Of a DNA stretch of 64,000 nucleotides, positions 18,997 through 29,444 are shown piece by piece. The stretch covers positions 130,507-194,506 of the forward strand of contig NZ_KE383817.1 of NCBI RefSeq assembly GCF_000422305.1, written 5' to 3'. This stretch comes from Luteimonas mephitis DSM 12574 (lineage in GTDB: Bacteria; Pseudomonadota; Gammaproteobacteria; Xanthomonadales; Xanthomonadaceae). Numbering within the stretch: the stretch's first letter is position 1; each line of letters starts with the position of its first letter. The notes under the pieces are model-generated. The model was not told the DNA's origin, did no database searches, and saw nothing but the letters and a program-made list of their open reading frames with translations. The position numbers and the translations under genes are program-made.

Positions 18997-19652
18997 GCGG
19001 CGCCATCCCGCCACGCGCGCAGCTGTGCGACCGCCGCGGTGGCGACCGCCTGCGCCGGCTGCGAGGCGTCGATCACGCGGAAGCGCTGCGGCTCGGCCGC
19101 GGCGCGCGCGCGATAGGTGGCGCGCACGCGTTCGAAGAATTCGTCGCGTTCGCGCTCGATCCGGTCCGGACCGTTGCCTCCGGGCGCCAGGTCGCGGCCG
19201 CGGGTGCGCTCGCGCCCCTGCGCCACGTCCACGTCCAGCAGCAGGGTCAGGCCCGGCTGCAGGCCGACCACGCGGCGTTCGAGCTCCGCGATCAAGCCGA
19301 CGTCCAGCCCGCGTCCGCCGCCCTGGTAGGCGTAGCTTGAATCGGTGAAGCGGTCGCTGATCACCCATGCGCCGCGTTCGAGCGCGGGCGCGATCGTTTC
19401 GCGCACGTGCTGCGCGCGCGCGGCGAACATCAGCAGCAGTTCGGTTTCGGCGGCCGGCGGTTCGTGTGCCGGATCGAGCAGCAGATTGCGGATCATCTCC
19501 GCCAGCGGCGTGCCTCCCGGTTCGCGGGTGTTGACCACTGCCACGCCCTCGGCCCGCAGCGCATCGCGCAGCGCGTGCAGCACGGTGGTCTTGCCGGCGC
19601 CCTCGCCGCCTTCCAGCGAGACGAAGCGCGGATGGGATCGCAGCGCGGTCAT
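18993..19652 (-). CDS. tmk: Thymidylate kinase
   Basis: A 219-aa dTMP kinase, making dTDP for DNA synthesis. The P-loop is [10 protein letters not shown] (about 15-24), the DRE-type motif [11 protein letters not shown], and the LID region Arg-rich around [28 protein letters not shown] is the thymidine-binding segment. It overlaps mltG upstream and holB downstream by four bases each, so the three genes are translationally coupled. Confidence 0.95.
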   Translation of the reverse strand: MTALRSHPRFVSLEGGEGAGKTTVLHALRDALRAEGVAVVNTREPGGTPLAEMIRNLLLDPAHEPPAAETELLLMFAARAQHVRETIAPALERGAWVISDRFTDSSYAYQGGGRGLDVGLIAELERRVVGLQPGLTLLLDVDVAQGRERTRGRDLAPGGNGPDRIERERDEFFERVRATYRARAAAEPQRFRVIDASQPAQAVATAAVAQLRAWRDGAA

Positions 19653-20704
19653 TTCGGGCCGTACTGCGCGCGGTAGCGGCGGATGTATTCGCGCACGGCG
19701 GCCTGGTGTTCGGCGAGCGTCTTCGAGAACACATGCTTGCCGCTGCCGTCGCCGACCGCGACGAAGTACAGCGCGTCGCCGTCGGCCGGGTGGGTGACCG
19801 CCTGCAGCGCGTCGGCGCCGACCATCGCGATCGGCGTTGGCGGCAGGCCGTCGCGGGTGTAGGTGTTGTACGGCGTGTCGGCGAGCAGGTCGGCCTTGCG
19901 CAGGTTGCCCGCGTACGCGCTGCCCATGCCGTAGATCACCGTGGGATCGGTCTGCAGGCGCATGCCCAGCTTGATCCGGCGCAGGAACACGCCGGCGATC
20001 TGCGCGCGCTCGCTGGCGATGCCGGTTTCCTTCTCGACGATCGAGGCGAGTACCAGCGCCTCGTCCTTCGACGCCAGCGGCAGGTCCGCGGCGCGCGACT
20101 GCCACGCGGCGTCGAGCGCCTTGTCGAGCGCGGCATGCGCTCGCTTGAGCAGGTCGAGGTCGCTGTCGTTGCGGGTGTAGGCGTAGGTCTCCGGCAGGAA
20201 GCGCCCTTCCGGGTGCTGCCCGGGATGGCCGAGCGTCTTCATCAGCGCCGCGTCGTCGAGTTCGGCGGTTTCCTGCCGAAGCGGCCGGGCCTTGGCCAGC
20301 GCGGCGCGCAGCTGGCGCACGTTCCAGCCTTCGACGATCGTGAATCGATAGGAGAGCACCTTGCCGTCGCGCATCCGCAGCAGCAGCGCGCGCGGCGTGG
20401 TGCCCGGGTCCAGCGGATACTCGCCGACCTGGATCTTGCCCGCGGCCTGGAGCTGCTTCGCCAGCGCCTGCCATTCAAGGTCATGGCCTTCGGTCACGCC
20501 GCTGTCGCGCAGCCGCTGCAGCACCTTGGCGAATGAATCGCCGCGCTCGACCACGACACTGTCGCCCGCCTGCAGCCCGGACAGCGGCGTGTCGACGAAA
20601 GCGGTGTAGCGGTCGTAGGCCCAGTAGGCCAGCGCGCCGACCAGCAGCGCGGACAGCACGAAGAAGGCCCGCAGGCCGCGCCCGCGCTTACGTGGAGCGC
20701 TCAC
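19649..20704 (-). CDS. mltG: Endolytic murein transglycosylase MltG
   Basis: A 351-aa inner-membrane protein that cuts nascent peptidoglycan strands. A basic N-terminus and one membrane helix (about 12-30) precede a LysM-like segment and the YceG catalytic domain. EGRFLPETY, the catalytic Glu in ASIVEKET and [12 protein letters not shown] are all present. It overlaps tmk by ATGA. In E. coli the same place, pabC-mltG-tmk-holB, is used. Confidence 0.94.
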   Translation of the reverse strand: MSAPRKRGRGLRAFFVLSALLVGALAYWAYDRYTAFVDTPLSGLQAGDSVVVERGDSFAKVLQRLRDSGVTEGHDLEWQALAKQLQAAGKIQVGEYPLDPGTTPRALLLRMRDGKVLSYRFTIVEGWNVRQLRAALAKARPLRQETAELDDAALMKTLGHPGQHPEGRFLPETYAYTRNDSDLDLLKRAHAALDKALDAAWQSRAADLPLASKDEALVLASIVEKETGIASERAQIAGVFLRRIKLGMRLQTDPTVIYGMGSAYAGNLRKADLLADTPYNTYTRDGLPPTPIAMVGADALQAVTHPADGDALYFVAVGDGSGKHVFSKTLAEHQAAVREYIRRYRAQYGPK

Positions 20705-20767
20705 GGCGCGGGACCCATGGAAACGATGATCGGATGCATGGGCTCAGGATACCGTTCCGCGCCACTT

Positions 20768-20835
20768 CGTAGGAGCGCCCCATGGGCGCGACCCCGCCGC
20801 CGCGACGTTCGGTCGCGCCCATGGGGCGCTCTACG
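20768..20835. repeat. GTAG-type REP inverted repeat 4, supplying the pabB stop
   Basis: The left arm starts CGTAGGAGCGCCCCATGGGC; the right arm is its reverse complement with one base missing (CTCTACG instead of CTCCTACG). The TAG stop of pabB (20831-20833 on the minus strand) is part of the GTAG head of the element. Confidence 0.88.
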
Positions 20836-22180
20836 GGCCCAGCGCACGCAGCATCCCGCGCGCCTTGGCGCGGGTTTCGTCGAGTTCACCCTGCGGGTCG
20901 GAGTCGGCGACGATGCCCGCGCCGGTGCGGAAGCGCAGTTCCCTGCCCTCCAGCTCCGCGCTGCGGATGAGGATGTTCAGGTCGAGGTCGCCGTCGCGGT
21001 TCAGCCAGCCCATCGCACCGGTGTAGGCGCCACGGCCGACGCCTTCGAGTTCGGCGATCACCTGCATGCAGCGCACCTTCGGGCAGCCGGTGATGGTGCC
21101 GCCCGGGAACACCGCGCGGATCACGTCGCCAGGCGTCGCATCGTCGCGCAGGCGGCCGCGCACGTTGCTGACGATGTGGTGCACGTGGGCGTAGCTTTCC
21201 ACCGCCATCAGCTCGTCGACCTCGACGCTGCCGGGCACGCAGACGCGGCCCAGGTCGTTGCGCTCCAGGTCGACCAGCATCACGTGCTCGGCGCGCTCCT
21301 TGGGGTGGCCGACCAGTTCGCGGATGCGCGCGCTGTCGTCGTCGCCTTCGAAGCGCGGGCGCGTGCCCGCGATCGGCCGCGTCTCCACCACGTCGCCGCG
21401 CACCGACACCAGTCGCTCCGGCGAAGCGCTCACCACGGCCCAGCCATCGCCTGCGAACAGCCCCGCGAACGGCGCCGGGTTGGCCTCGCACAGGCGCGCG
21501 TGCAGGCGCGCAGGATCGAGTGGCGCATCGAACCCCGCCGTCCAGCCGCGCGACAGGTTGGCCTGGAAGACGTCGCCGGCGGCGAGGTAATCGAGGATGC
21601 GCGCGACGCCATCGATGAACGCGCCAGATGGGTCTTCGATGCAGCTGCGCGGCGGCGCCCACGGTGGCATTGCGGGCATCATGCTTGCCGCTTCGATGTC
21701 GCCGGCAATGCGGTCGAGCATCGCACCATGGCCCGTTTCCGCCACCATCACGCACTCCCCGGTGGCGTGGTCGCGCAGCACCGCGGCGGGGCATCGCAGC
21801 GCGAGCGCAACCGGCAAGTTGCCGCGCGCACCGGGCAGGCGAAGCACCGGCTCGACCTGCCCGGCCAGTTCGTAGCCGAGAAACAGCGCCCAGCCGCCGC
21901 GGAACGGCCAGCGCGGCTCCTCGCGCGGCAGGCGCAGGTGCTGCCATCGTCCGTCCAGTGCGGACAGGAACCCGCCCTCGATTCCCGCGCCGGCGGCATC
22001 GCGCACCAGACCGTCCGCGTGCAGCGACAGCGCATCGCCGTCGCGCGCGAGCAGCATGTCCCAGCGTCCCTGCGCGGTGCCAAGGGCCGCCGATTCCAGC
22101 AGCAGCGGATAGCGCGCCGGCGCGAGCCGGTGCAGGGCCAGAAAGTCTGTGCCGGGAGCGAGCGTTCGGGTGACTAGCAT
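20831..22180 (-). CDS. pabB: Aminodeoxychorismate synthase component I
   Basis: A 449-aa chorismate-binding enzyme that makes 4-amino-4-deoxychorismate for folate synthesis. The chorismate-binding C-terminal domain is clear: ERLVSVRGDVVETRPIAGTR, ERAEHVMLVDLERNDLG, VFPGGTITGCPK and TGAMGWLNRDGDLDLNILIR. The position of the covalent Lys of E. coli PabB (PIKGT) is Ala here (PIAGT), as in TrpE, and the N-terminus has LLLES, which resembles the tryptophan site of TrpE. The fab/mltG context still favours PabB, but an anthranilate synthase role is not excluded by sequence. It occupies the slot of pabC in E. coli. The stop lies in a REP element. Confidence 0.8.
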   Translation of the reverse strand: MLVTRTLAPGTDFLALHRLAPARYPLLLESAALGTAQGRWDMLLARDGDALSLHADGLVRDAAGAGIEGGFLSALDGRWQHLRLPREEPRWPFRGGWALFLGYELAGQVEPVLRLPGARGNLPVALALRCPAAVLRDHATGECVMVAETGHGAMLDRIAGDIEAASMMPAMPPWAPPRSCIEDPSGAFIDGVARILDYLAAGDVFQANLSRGWTAGFDAPLDPARLHARLCEANPAPFAGLFAGDGWAVVSASPERLVSVRGDVVETRPIAGTRPRFEGDDDSARIRELVGHPKERAEHVMLVDLERNDLGRVCVPGSVEVDELMAVESYAHVHHIVSNVRGRLRDDATPGDVIRAVFPGGTITGCPKVRCMQVIAELEGVGRGAYTGAMGWLNRDGDLDLNILIRSAELEGRELRFRTGAGIVADSDPQGELDETRAKARGMLRALGP

Positions 22181-22479
22181 CGGTGGCGACCTGCCTTGCC
22201 TGCGTGGTGGTGGAACCCGTACGCCGAACGACGCCCCGGGTCCCCATCCCGCGGGCTTGAGCTGCCTGCAGCCACCGAGGGGTAGTGATCCATGGACGTT
22301 CGCGAACGCGCCTGGGCCGCCTCGACGTGGCGTTCCGCGGGAGAGGCACGTCGCTGGATGCCCGCCTTCGCGGGATGACGATCAAAATGATGCGGGATCG
22401 CAGCGACGAGCGCGGGAATGAAGGCGGCGACGGCGCTCCCTCGCCGCCCTGTTCCCCGGCAGGATCGTGGCGAATTTCC
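22181..22479. other. 299-bp gap between fabF and pabB
   Basis: No credible gene. The only structure I see is a short palindromic REP-like unit at 22354-22380 (GATGCCCGCCTTCGCGGGATG), of the widespread 'CCCGCCTTCGCGGG' type. The rest is plain high-GC sequence. A promoter for pabB may lie here, but none stands out. Confidence 0.6.
22354..22380. repeat. REP-like palindrome CCCGCCTTCGCGGG
   Basis: CCCGC-CTTC-GCGGG hairpin flanked by GGATG and ATGACG, matching a palindromic unit I know from many high-GC proteobacteria. Single copy in the window and unrelated to the GTAG family. Confidence 0.55.
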
Positions 22480-23715
<1,236 letters not shown>

Positions 23716-23890
23716 TGCAGGCTCCGGTTGCGGGTTCGATTGCGATGCGCGCGCCGCGCCGCGGCGGATGCGCGCCAGAAACGCCCGAGGCCGCAAGCGC
23801 GGCCCCGGTCAGTCACGACACGGCGGCAGGAAACGGGTTCCTTGCCGCCGTGCAGGCCCGGCGCAGGTGCCGGGCATGGTCCCAAGGACG

Positions 23891-24130
23891 TCAGGCCTTG
23901 ACGTGGGCCTTGATGTAGTCGATCGCCTGCTGCACCGACGTGATCTTCTCGGCTTCCTCGTCCGGGATCTCGCACTCGAATTCTTCCTCGAGCGCCATCA
24001 CCAGTTCGACGGTGTCCAGCGAGTCGGCACCGAGATCGTCGACGAAGGAAGCGCTGTTGCTGACTTCTTCTTCCTTGACACCCAGTTGTTCGACGACGAT
24101 TTTCTTGACGCGTTCTTCGATGCTGCTCAT
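23891..24130 (-). CDS. acpP: Acyl carrier protein
   Basis: A 79-aa acidic protein that carries acyl chains on 4'-phosphopantetheine. The attachment Ser37 is in [19 protein letters not shown]. Length and sequence are nearly those of E. coli AcpP. It sits between fabG and fabF with longer gaps on both sides (145 and 175 bp), consistent with its own promoter and high expression. Confidence 0.98.
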   Translation of the reverse strand: MSSIEERVKKIVVEQLGVKEEEVSNSASFVDDLGADSLDTVELVMALEEEFECEIPDEEAEKITSVQQAIDYIKAHVKA

Positions 24131-24166
24131 TGGCTGTTGGCTCCGGTGGAGGCTGTTTCGGTGGAT

Positions 24167-24172
24167 AGTGTA
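24167..24172 (-). promoter_or_regulatory. Possible -10 box for acpP
   Basis: TACACT on the minus strand, 36 bp before the acpP ATG, in a locally AT-richer stretch (TTACACTAT). No good -35 at 17 nt, so this is tentative. Confidence 0.3.
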
Positions 24173-24275
24173 AGGGAAAGCCGGGCCACGAACACTGACT
24201 CGCGGCTTCCTTTTCGTTCAAGGGCTTGCGCCCCGTTTTTTGCGGAAAGTCCGGGCTTTGGCGGCCCGGCGAGCG

Positions 24276-25019
24276 TCACGGCATGTACATCCCGCCGTTG
24301 ACGTGCAGGGTTTCACCGGTGATGTAGGACGCAGCCGGGCCCACGAGGAAGGCGACCGCCTGCGCGATGTCGGCCGGCTCGCCGAGGCGGCCCAGCGCGA
24401 TCTGTTCGACCAGCGCCTGCTTCGAGGCCTCGGGCAGGTCGCGGGTCATGTCGGTGGCGATGAAGCCCGGCGCGACCACGTTGACGGTCACCCCGCGGCT
24501 GCCGATCTCCTTCGCCAGCGACTTGCTGAACGCGATGATCCCGGCCTTGGCCGCGGCATAGTTGGCCTGGCCCGCGTTGCCGGTCACGCCGATCACCGAT
24601 GCGATGTTGACGATGCGCCCGCGGCGCGCCTTCATCATGCCGCGCATCACCGCCTTGCAGCTGCGGTAGACGCTGGTGAGGTTGGTGTCGAGGATCGCCT
24701 GCCAGTCTTCGTCCTTCATCCGCATCAGCAGGTTGTCGCGGGTGATGCCGGCGTTGTTGACGAGGATCGACACGCTGCCGAAGTCCTTGCCGATGGCGTC
24801 GATCAGCGACTCGATCGCGCCGGCTTCGTTGACGTCGAGCTTGCGGCCGTGGCCGCCCGAAGCCGCAAGGCGTCCACCGATGGCCTGCGCGCCGGCATCG
24901 CTGGTCGCGGTGCCGATGACGGTCGCGCCGCGCGCGGCCAGTTCGTCGGCAATAGCGGCGCCGATGCCGCGGCTGGCGCCGGTGACCAGTGCGATTTCGC
25001 CTTGCAAGACCTTGTCCAT
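24276..25019 (-). CDS. fabG: 3-oxoacyl-[acyl-carrier-protein] reductase
   Basis: A 247-aa NADPH-dependent short-chain dehydrogenase for the first reduction of fatty-acid synthesis. The cofactor motif is TGASRGIG (about 13-20), NNAG is present, and the catalytic Ser-Tyr-Lys are in VNIASVIG and NYAAAKAG. The C-terminus ETLHVNGGMYMP is typical of FabG. ATG at 25019 with GAGGAG five nt before it; a GTG immediately upstream is not needed. Confidence 0.96.
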   Translation of the reverse strand: MDKVLQGEIALVTGASRGIGAAIADELAARGATVIGTATSDAGAQAIGGRLAASGGHGRKLDVNEAGAIESLIDAIGKDFGSVSILVNNAGITRDNLLMRMKDEDWQAILDTNLTSVYRSCKAVMRGMMKARRGRIVNIASVIGVTGNAGQANYAAAKAGIIAFSKSLAKEIGSRGVTVNVVAPGFIATDMTRDLPEASKQALVEQIALGRLGEPADIAQAVAFLVGPAASYITGETLHVNGGMYMP

Positions 25020-25123
25020 CACTGCTCCTCAAAAAGCTTCAGCCACGGATGACGCGGCAGCGTACGGATGATTCGGAGCAGACAAGCTCCATCCGTGCGG
25101 CCCGTATCATCCGCGGCAGGAAT

Positions 25124-26065
25124 TCATTTCCAGTCCGCCAGCGCGGCCTCGAAGTCACCCGGCGTGCCCAGCGCGCGCGCATCGAGCGTCTTGTCGATGC
25201 GCCTGGCCAGGCCGGTGAGCACCTTGCCGGGACCGCACTCACCCAATCGCGTCACGCCGCGCGAGGCCAGCGCCTCGATCACGCTGGTCCACTGCACCGG
25301 CAGGTACAGCTGCCGCACCAGCGCATCGCGGATCGACTGCACGCCCTCGTGCACCTCGGCATCGACGTTCTGCACGATCGGCAGCCGTGGCTCGCGCCAC
25401 GACAACCCGGCCATCGTCTCGGACAGGCGATTGGCCGCCTCGCGCATCAGCGGGGTATGCGACGGCACGCTGACGGCCAGCTTCACCGTCTTGCGCACGC
25501 CCTTTACCGCCAGCAGCGCCAGCGCGCGGTCGACCGCGGCCGCGTGGCCGCCGATGACGATCTGCCCCGGCGAGTTGTAGTTGGCGGGCACCACGACCTC
25601 GCTGCCCGAAGCTTCGCTGCAGGTACTGCGCACGAGCTCATCGTCGGCGCCGATCACCGCCGCCATCGCGCCGCTGCCGGCAGGCGCGGCTTCCTGCATC
25701 AGCTGGCCGCGGATGCGCACCAGGTGCGCGGCATCGCCCAGCTCCAGCATTCCGGACGCGACCAGCGCGGTGTACTCGCCGAGGCTGTGGCCTGCCAGCA
25801 CAGCCGGCATCGCGCCGCCGCGCTGCTGCCACAGGCGCCACACCGCGACGCCGGCCGCGAGCAAGGCCGGCTGCGTGTACTCGGTGCGGTTGAGCTGTTC
25901 CTCCGGCCCCTGCTGCGACAGCGCCCACAGGTTGACGCCAGCGCCGTCGGACGCTTCGATGAAGGCCTCGCGCACCAGCGGGTGCAGCTCGGCGAGCTCG
26001 GCGAGCATCGCCAGCGACTGCGAGCCCTGGCCGGGAAACACGAATGCGAGCGTGGAAGCGGTCAA
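25124..26065 (-). CDS. fabD: Malonyl-CoA-ACP transacylase
   Basis: A 313-aa enzyme that moves malonyl from CoA to ACP. The active-site Ser94 is in AGHSLGEYTAL, with FPGQGSQ at 10-16 and the catalytic His in VPSHTPLM. The only start giving the standard N-terminus is TTG at 26063-26065 (reading TASTLAFVFPGQG); no ATG or GTG lies nearby, and CAGGAT precedes it. The longer open frame to 26188 runs into a heptamer repeat. The gap to fabG is 104 bp. Confidence 0.94.
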   Translation of the reverse strand: MTASTLAFVFPGQGSQSLAMLAELAELHPLVREAFIEASDGAGVNLWALSQQGPEEQLNRTEYTQPALLAAGVAVWRLWQQRGGAMPAVLAGHSLGEYTALVASGMLELGDAAHLVRIRGQLMQEAAPAGSGAMAAVIGADDELVRSTCSEASGSEVVVPANYNSPGQIVIGGHAAAVDRALALLAVKGVRKTVKLAVSVPSHTPLMREAANRLSETMAGLSWREPRLPIVQNVDAEVHEGVQSIRDALVRQLYLPVQWTSVIEALASRGVTRLGECGPGKVLTGLARRIDKTLDARALGTPGDFEAALADWK

Positions 26066-26150
26066 GCGCCGATCCTGCGGAAAAAGCGAGCCGCGATGAT
26101 ACGGGCGAACCGTCGCCAATGTCTGTACCCGGGCGTATTGACGGGGAGCC

Positions 26151-26265
26151 GGGATTGGGGATTGGGGATTCGGGATTGGAAAAAACACCAGGGCCGCAAT
26201 CGCTTGCGACCCTGTGCATCCGGGAACCCGCTTTTGCGAATCCCCGATTCCGAATTCCGGATCCC
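26151..26265. repeat. Paired heptamer array in the fabH-fabD gap
   Basis: The left arm, 26151-26178, is four GGGATTS units. The right arm, 26238-26265, is four inverted units (GAATCCC, CGATTCC, GAATTCC, GGATCCC), 5 nt from the fabH stop at 26271. A 59-bp spacer separates the arms. Confidence 0.88.
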
Positions 26266-26270
26266 GGTCG

Positions 26271-27266
26271 TCAGTAGCGCAGCAGCGCCGAGCCCCAGGT
26301 GAAACCGCCGCCGAAGGCTTCCAGCAGCAGCATTTGCCCGCGCTCCACCTTGCCCGAGCGGATCGCGGCGTCGAGCGCGAGCGGAACCGAACCCGACGAC
26401 GTGTTTCCGTGCTTGTCGACGGTGACGATGACGCGATCCATCGGCATGTCCAGGCGCTTGGCCGTCGCCTCGATGATGCGCAGGTTGGCCTGGTGCGGGA
26501 TCAGCCAGTCGATGTCATGGCGATCCAGTCCGTTGGCTTCGAGCGTTTCGTCGACGATGGCGTCGAGCGCCTTGACCGCGTACTTGAAGACTTCGCTGCC
26601 GGCCATGCGGATGCGCACGCCGGCGTTCTTCTCGTTTTCCTTGAAGCCGACCGAGACGCCGACCGGGTTCCAGAGCAGTTCCTTCTTGCCGCCGTCGGCG
26701 TGCAGGTGGGTGCTGAGGATGCCGGTTTCGTCGTCGGCCTTGAGCACGACCGCACCGGCACCGTCGCCGAACAGCACGCAGGTGGTGCGCTCGCTCCAGT
26801 CGACCATGCGGGTGAGCGTTTCCGAACCGACCACCAGCACCGTCTTGGCGCTGCCGGTGCGGATGAACTTGTCGGCCACCGAGAGCGCGTAGACAAAGCC
26901 CGAGCACGCGGCGTTGACGTCGAACGCCGCGCAGCCGTTGGCACCGAGACGGTGCTGCAGCAGGCAGGCGGTGGACGGGAAGACGAGGTCGGGCGTGGTG
27001 GTGCCCAGGACGATCAGGTCGAGTTCCGACGCGTCGACGCCGGCCGCTTCGAGCGCGCGCACGGAAGCATGGTAGGCCAGGTCGCCGGTGGTCTCGCCCT
27101 CGGCTGCGATGTGGCGTTCGCGGATACCGGTGCGCGAGGCGATCCACTCGTCGCTGGTATCGACGAACTTCGCCAGGTCGTCGTTGGTCAGCACCTTTTC
27201 CGGCAGGTAGCTGCCGGTGCCGGCAATCCGCGAATAGATACGCTGGTTCGAGGCCTGCTCGCTCAT
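26271..27266 (-). CDS. fabH: 3-oxoacyl-[acyl-carrier-protein] synthase III
   Basis: A 331-aa condensing enzyme that starts fatty-acid synthesis from acyl-CoA and malonyl-ACP. Catalytic Cys121 lies in [12 protein letters not shown], His in [10 protein letters not shown] and Asn in [11 protein letters not shown]. Start at 27266 (MSEQASN) with GAGGGC upstream; 28 extra in-frame residues to 27350 are not conserved. It follows rpmF by 126 bp with no plsX between them, unlike E. coli. Confidence 0.96.
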   Translation of the reverse strand: MSEQASNQRIYSRIAGTGSYLPEKVLTNDDLAKFVDTSDEWIASRTGIRERHIAAEGETTGDLAYHASVRALEAAGVDASELDLIVLGTTTPDLVFPSTACLLQHRLGANGCAAFDVNAACSGFVYALSVADKFIRTGSAKTVLVVGSETLTRMVDWSERTTCVLFGDGAGAVVLKADDETGILSTHLHADGGKKELLWNPVGVSVGFKENEKNAGVRIRMAGSEVFKYAVKALDAIVDETLEANGLDRHDIDWLIPHQANLRIIEATAKRLDMPMDRVIVTVDKHGNTSSGSVPLALDAAIRSGKVERGQMLLLEAFGGGFTWGSALLRY

Positions 27267-27392
27267 TTCGGTGTTGCCCTCACGTGGATCGTGCCGGCGC
27301 GTGCCGGCGGACGAACAGCACGCCGGGACCGCTGCTGGGCAATGCTGCAAACCTCGACCGCGCCCCGCCGCTGGCGGCGGGGCAGGCGCGGA

Positions 27393-27587
27393 TCAATCTT
27401 CCTCGACGACCTGCGCCTTCGGCACGATCACCTGCTTGCCGCGGTAGTAGCCATCGGCGGTGACATGGTGGCGCAGGTGAGTCTCGCCCGAGGTCGGGTC
27501 GGTCGACAGCTGCTTGGCGGTCAGCGAGTCGTGCGAACGACGCTGGCCACGACGGGCGGGGGAAACGCGGGACTTCTGCACAGCCAT
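27393..27587 (-). CDS. rpmF: Ribosomal protein bL32
   Basis: A 64-aa bL32. It begins [19 protein letters not shown] and has the [17 protein letters not shown] segment; zinc cysteines are absent, as is usual in gammaproteobacteria. It follows yceD after 136 bp and precedes fabH, the classic arrangement linking ribosome and lipid synthesis. Confidence 0.97.
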   Translation of the reverse strand: MAVQKSRVSPARRGQRRSHDSLTAKQLSTDPTSGETHLRHHVTADGYYRGKQVIVPKAQVVEED

Positions 27588-27723
27588 GGGATTGCTCCAG
27601 AACGGATTTGTCTGACTACGAACTTGTTCAACGACGGATCGGCCCGACCACGGGTTGCGCGGGGCATCCGCGGCCGGTCCAACGATATTGCGTGTGTTGC
27701 GGTTGAATCTGGTTGGGTGACGC

Positions 27724-28242
27724 CTAGTGTTTCTTCAGGTCCTGCAGCGCGGCGAACGGGTTGGCGCGGAGTTCCTCGTCTGCCTGCACCGGCCAGTCGC
27801 GCTCGACCGCCTCCGAGCCCGGCTGCACCGGCACCACCGGAATGGCGAGGATCAACTCGTCCTCGACAAGCTCCGCCGGCCGCAGCATCCCGTCCTCGGG
27901 AACCTGCAATGCCTCGTAGCCCTCCGGCAGCGCGGCTTCCTCGACCTCTTCGTCGCCACCGGCGGCGATCAGGCCCAGCCGCTGCACGATGGCCACCGGC
28001 AACTCGAACCGTTGCAGCGTACGCTGGCATTGCAGCGGCAGCGCGGCATCGATCCGCAGTTCCACGTACGGCACCTGCAGCGCATCGCGGTCGAACTGCA
28101 ACGCGAACGCCACCTCGCCTTCGCAGTCGAGCAACGCATCGCGCAGGCGCGGCATCGCCGACAACGGCAGGCGCCCCGTGAAACCGCGCCGGGCCGCGAC
28201 CATGCGCCAAGCGTCCAGGATCTCGGGGATATCTGTGGACAT
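27724..28242 (-). CDS. yceD: YceD (DUF177), 23S rRNA accumulation protein
   Basis: A 172-aa DUF177 protein, the length of E. coli YceD, linked to 23S rRNA accumulation. The conserved core [12 protein letters not shown] and an acidic tail ([25 protein letters not shown]) are seen. In family members a zinc site is made by cysteines around CQR; here one Cys is at DCEGEV and one at QCQRT. Start at the ATG at 28242; the longer frame reads back through the divergent gene. It leads the rpmF-fab run. Confidence 0.9.
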   Translation of the reverse strand: MSTDIPEILDAWRMVAARRGFTGRLPLSAMPRLRDALLDCEGEVAFALQFDRDALQVPYVELRIDAALPLQCQRTLQRFELPVAIVQRLGLIAAGGDEEVEEAALPEGYEALQVPEDGMLRPAELVEDELILAIPVVPVQPGSEAVERDWPVQADEELRANPFAALQDLKKH

Positions 28243-28368
28243 AAGCCGGAGAATGTTAAAGAGCGCCCTGCCGGGTGTCAAACGCCGCCAGTCGCGGCAG
28301 ACCGCCGCCCCAAAAACGGATTTGCCCGTCCCGGCCGCCCCGGGGCAGACTGCGGCCTCGCCTGCCGG

Positions 28369-28743
28369 ATGCCCGCCTTCTTGACCCCGATCCTCGTGCT
28401 GCTGGCCGCCCTCGTCGTGGTCCTCGCCCTGGTCGTGCTGTTGCACCGCCGCCGGGGCGGCGAGCGCCAGCGCGCGCTCGGCCAGCTGCTGGACGCCGCC
28501 GACGGCCTGGAGGCGCGGTTGCGCGACGCCCGGGCCGAAATCGAGGCGATCGCCGGCAGCGACGGCAATCCGGTCCGCGAGGCCATGCAGGAGATGCTGC
28601 GCCAGCGCCTGTGGTTGCAGCAGTACGGCGGCGGCGCCTCGCTGGGCCAGCTGCGCTCGGTCCGCGATTCGATCGAGGCCGCGCGCCGGCGCATCGACCA
28701 GCAACTGGTGCAGATCGAGCGGGCCCGCGCGCCCCTGCCATGA
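28369..28743 (+). CDS. Small membrane-anchored coiled-coil protein, unknown
   Basis: A 124-aa protein: one N-terminal membrane helix (about 4-25, PILVLLAALVVVLALVVLL), a basic RRRGGE stop-transfer segment, then mostly charged helix likely to form a coiled coil (about 30-118). I recognise no family. It starts 127 bp from the divergent yceD and its stop overlaps the start of the Maf gene (ATGATG/TGA), so the two are probably translated together. Confidence 0.7.
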   Translation: MPAFLTPILVLLAALVVVLALVVLLHRRRGGERQRALGQLLDAADGLEARLRDARAEIEAIAGSDGNPVREAMQEMLRQRLWLQQYGGGASLGQLRSVRDSIEAARRRIDQQLVQIERARAPLP

Positions 28744-29315
28744 TGCCGCTGGTCCTCGCCTCGACCTCGCCCTACCGCCGCGAACTGCTCGCGCGCCTGC
28801 GGCTGCCGTTCGACACCCGTCGCCCGGAAGTCGACGAAACCCCGCTCCCAGGCGAAACCACGACGGCGCTGGTGACCCGACTGGCGCTGGCGAAGGCCGA
28901 AGCAGTCGCCCGCCAACGCCCCGACGATTGGGTCATCGGCTCCGACCAGGCCGCCGAATTCGACGGTGCCCCGCTGGGCAAGCCCGGGGACCGCGAGCGG
29001 GCCATCGCCCAGCTCCTGGCGATGTCAGGCCGTGCGATCGCGTTCCGCACCGCGGTCGCGGTGGTGGGCCCCGACGGCCGGCGCCTGGCCGCGCTGGACA
29101 CGACCACGGTGCGCTTCCGGTCGCTGGCGCGGGAGGAGATCGCCCGCTACGTCGACGCCGAGCAGCCGTTCGACTGCGCCGGCAGCTTCAAGTCCGAGGG
29201 GCTTGGCATCGCCCTGTTCACGGCGATCGAATCGTGCGATCCGACCGCGCTGGTCGGCCTGCCGCTGATCGCCACCGCGGGACTGCTGCGCGAAACGGGC
29301 TTCGCGCTGCCCTAG
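28740..29315 (+). CDS. yceF: Maf-like nucleotide pyrophosphatase, YceF subgroup
   Basis: A 191-aa Maf-fold enzyme; the YceF group hydrolyses 7-methyl-GTP. STSPYRRELL is the nucleotide-binding start, GSDQAAEFDG carries the catalytic Asp with the Gln typical of YceF (Asp-Gln rather than Asp-Thr), and CAGSFKSEGLG is present. Two adjacent ATG codons (28740, 28743) could serve as start; the first overlaps the stop of the upstream gene by four bases. In E. coli yceF lies next to yceD as well. Confidence 0.93.
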   Translation: MMPLVLASTSPYRRELLARLRLPFDTRRPEVDETPLPGETTTALVTRLALAKAEAVARQRPDDWVIGSDQAAEFDGAPLGKPGDRERAIAQLLAMSGRAIAFRTAVAVVGPDGRRLAALDTTTVRFRSLAREEIARYVDAEQPFDCAGSFKSEGLGIALFTAIESCDPTALVGLPLIATAGLLRETGFALP

Positions 29316-29336
29316 GCCGCCGCCGGAACGGCAACG

Positions 29337-29421
29337 GCGCAGGAGCGACCCATGGCCGCGGGTCCCTGATCTCGCCGGGCGGTCGTCGACGAGCTCGAGG
29401 CCATGGGCCACTCCTGCCGGG
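29337..29421. repeat. Degenerate GTAG-type REP inverted repeat 5
   Basis: Outer arms GGAGCGACCCATGGCCGCG and GAGGCCATGGGCCACTCCTG keep the family core CCATGG, but the head is GCAG instead of GTAG. It lies between the convergent yceF and GT39 genes, 23 nt past the stop of the latter. Confidence 0.7.
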
Positions 29422-29444
29422 CCACACCGCAGCCCCGGCCCGCC

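Noticed and set aside
24221..24242. Terminator between acpP and fabG
   Set aside because: GGGC-TTGC-GCCC followed by T-run lies on the plus strand, while the genes are on the minus strand, and the stem is only 4-5 bp.
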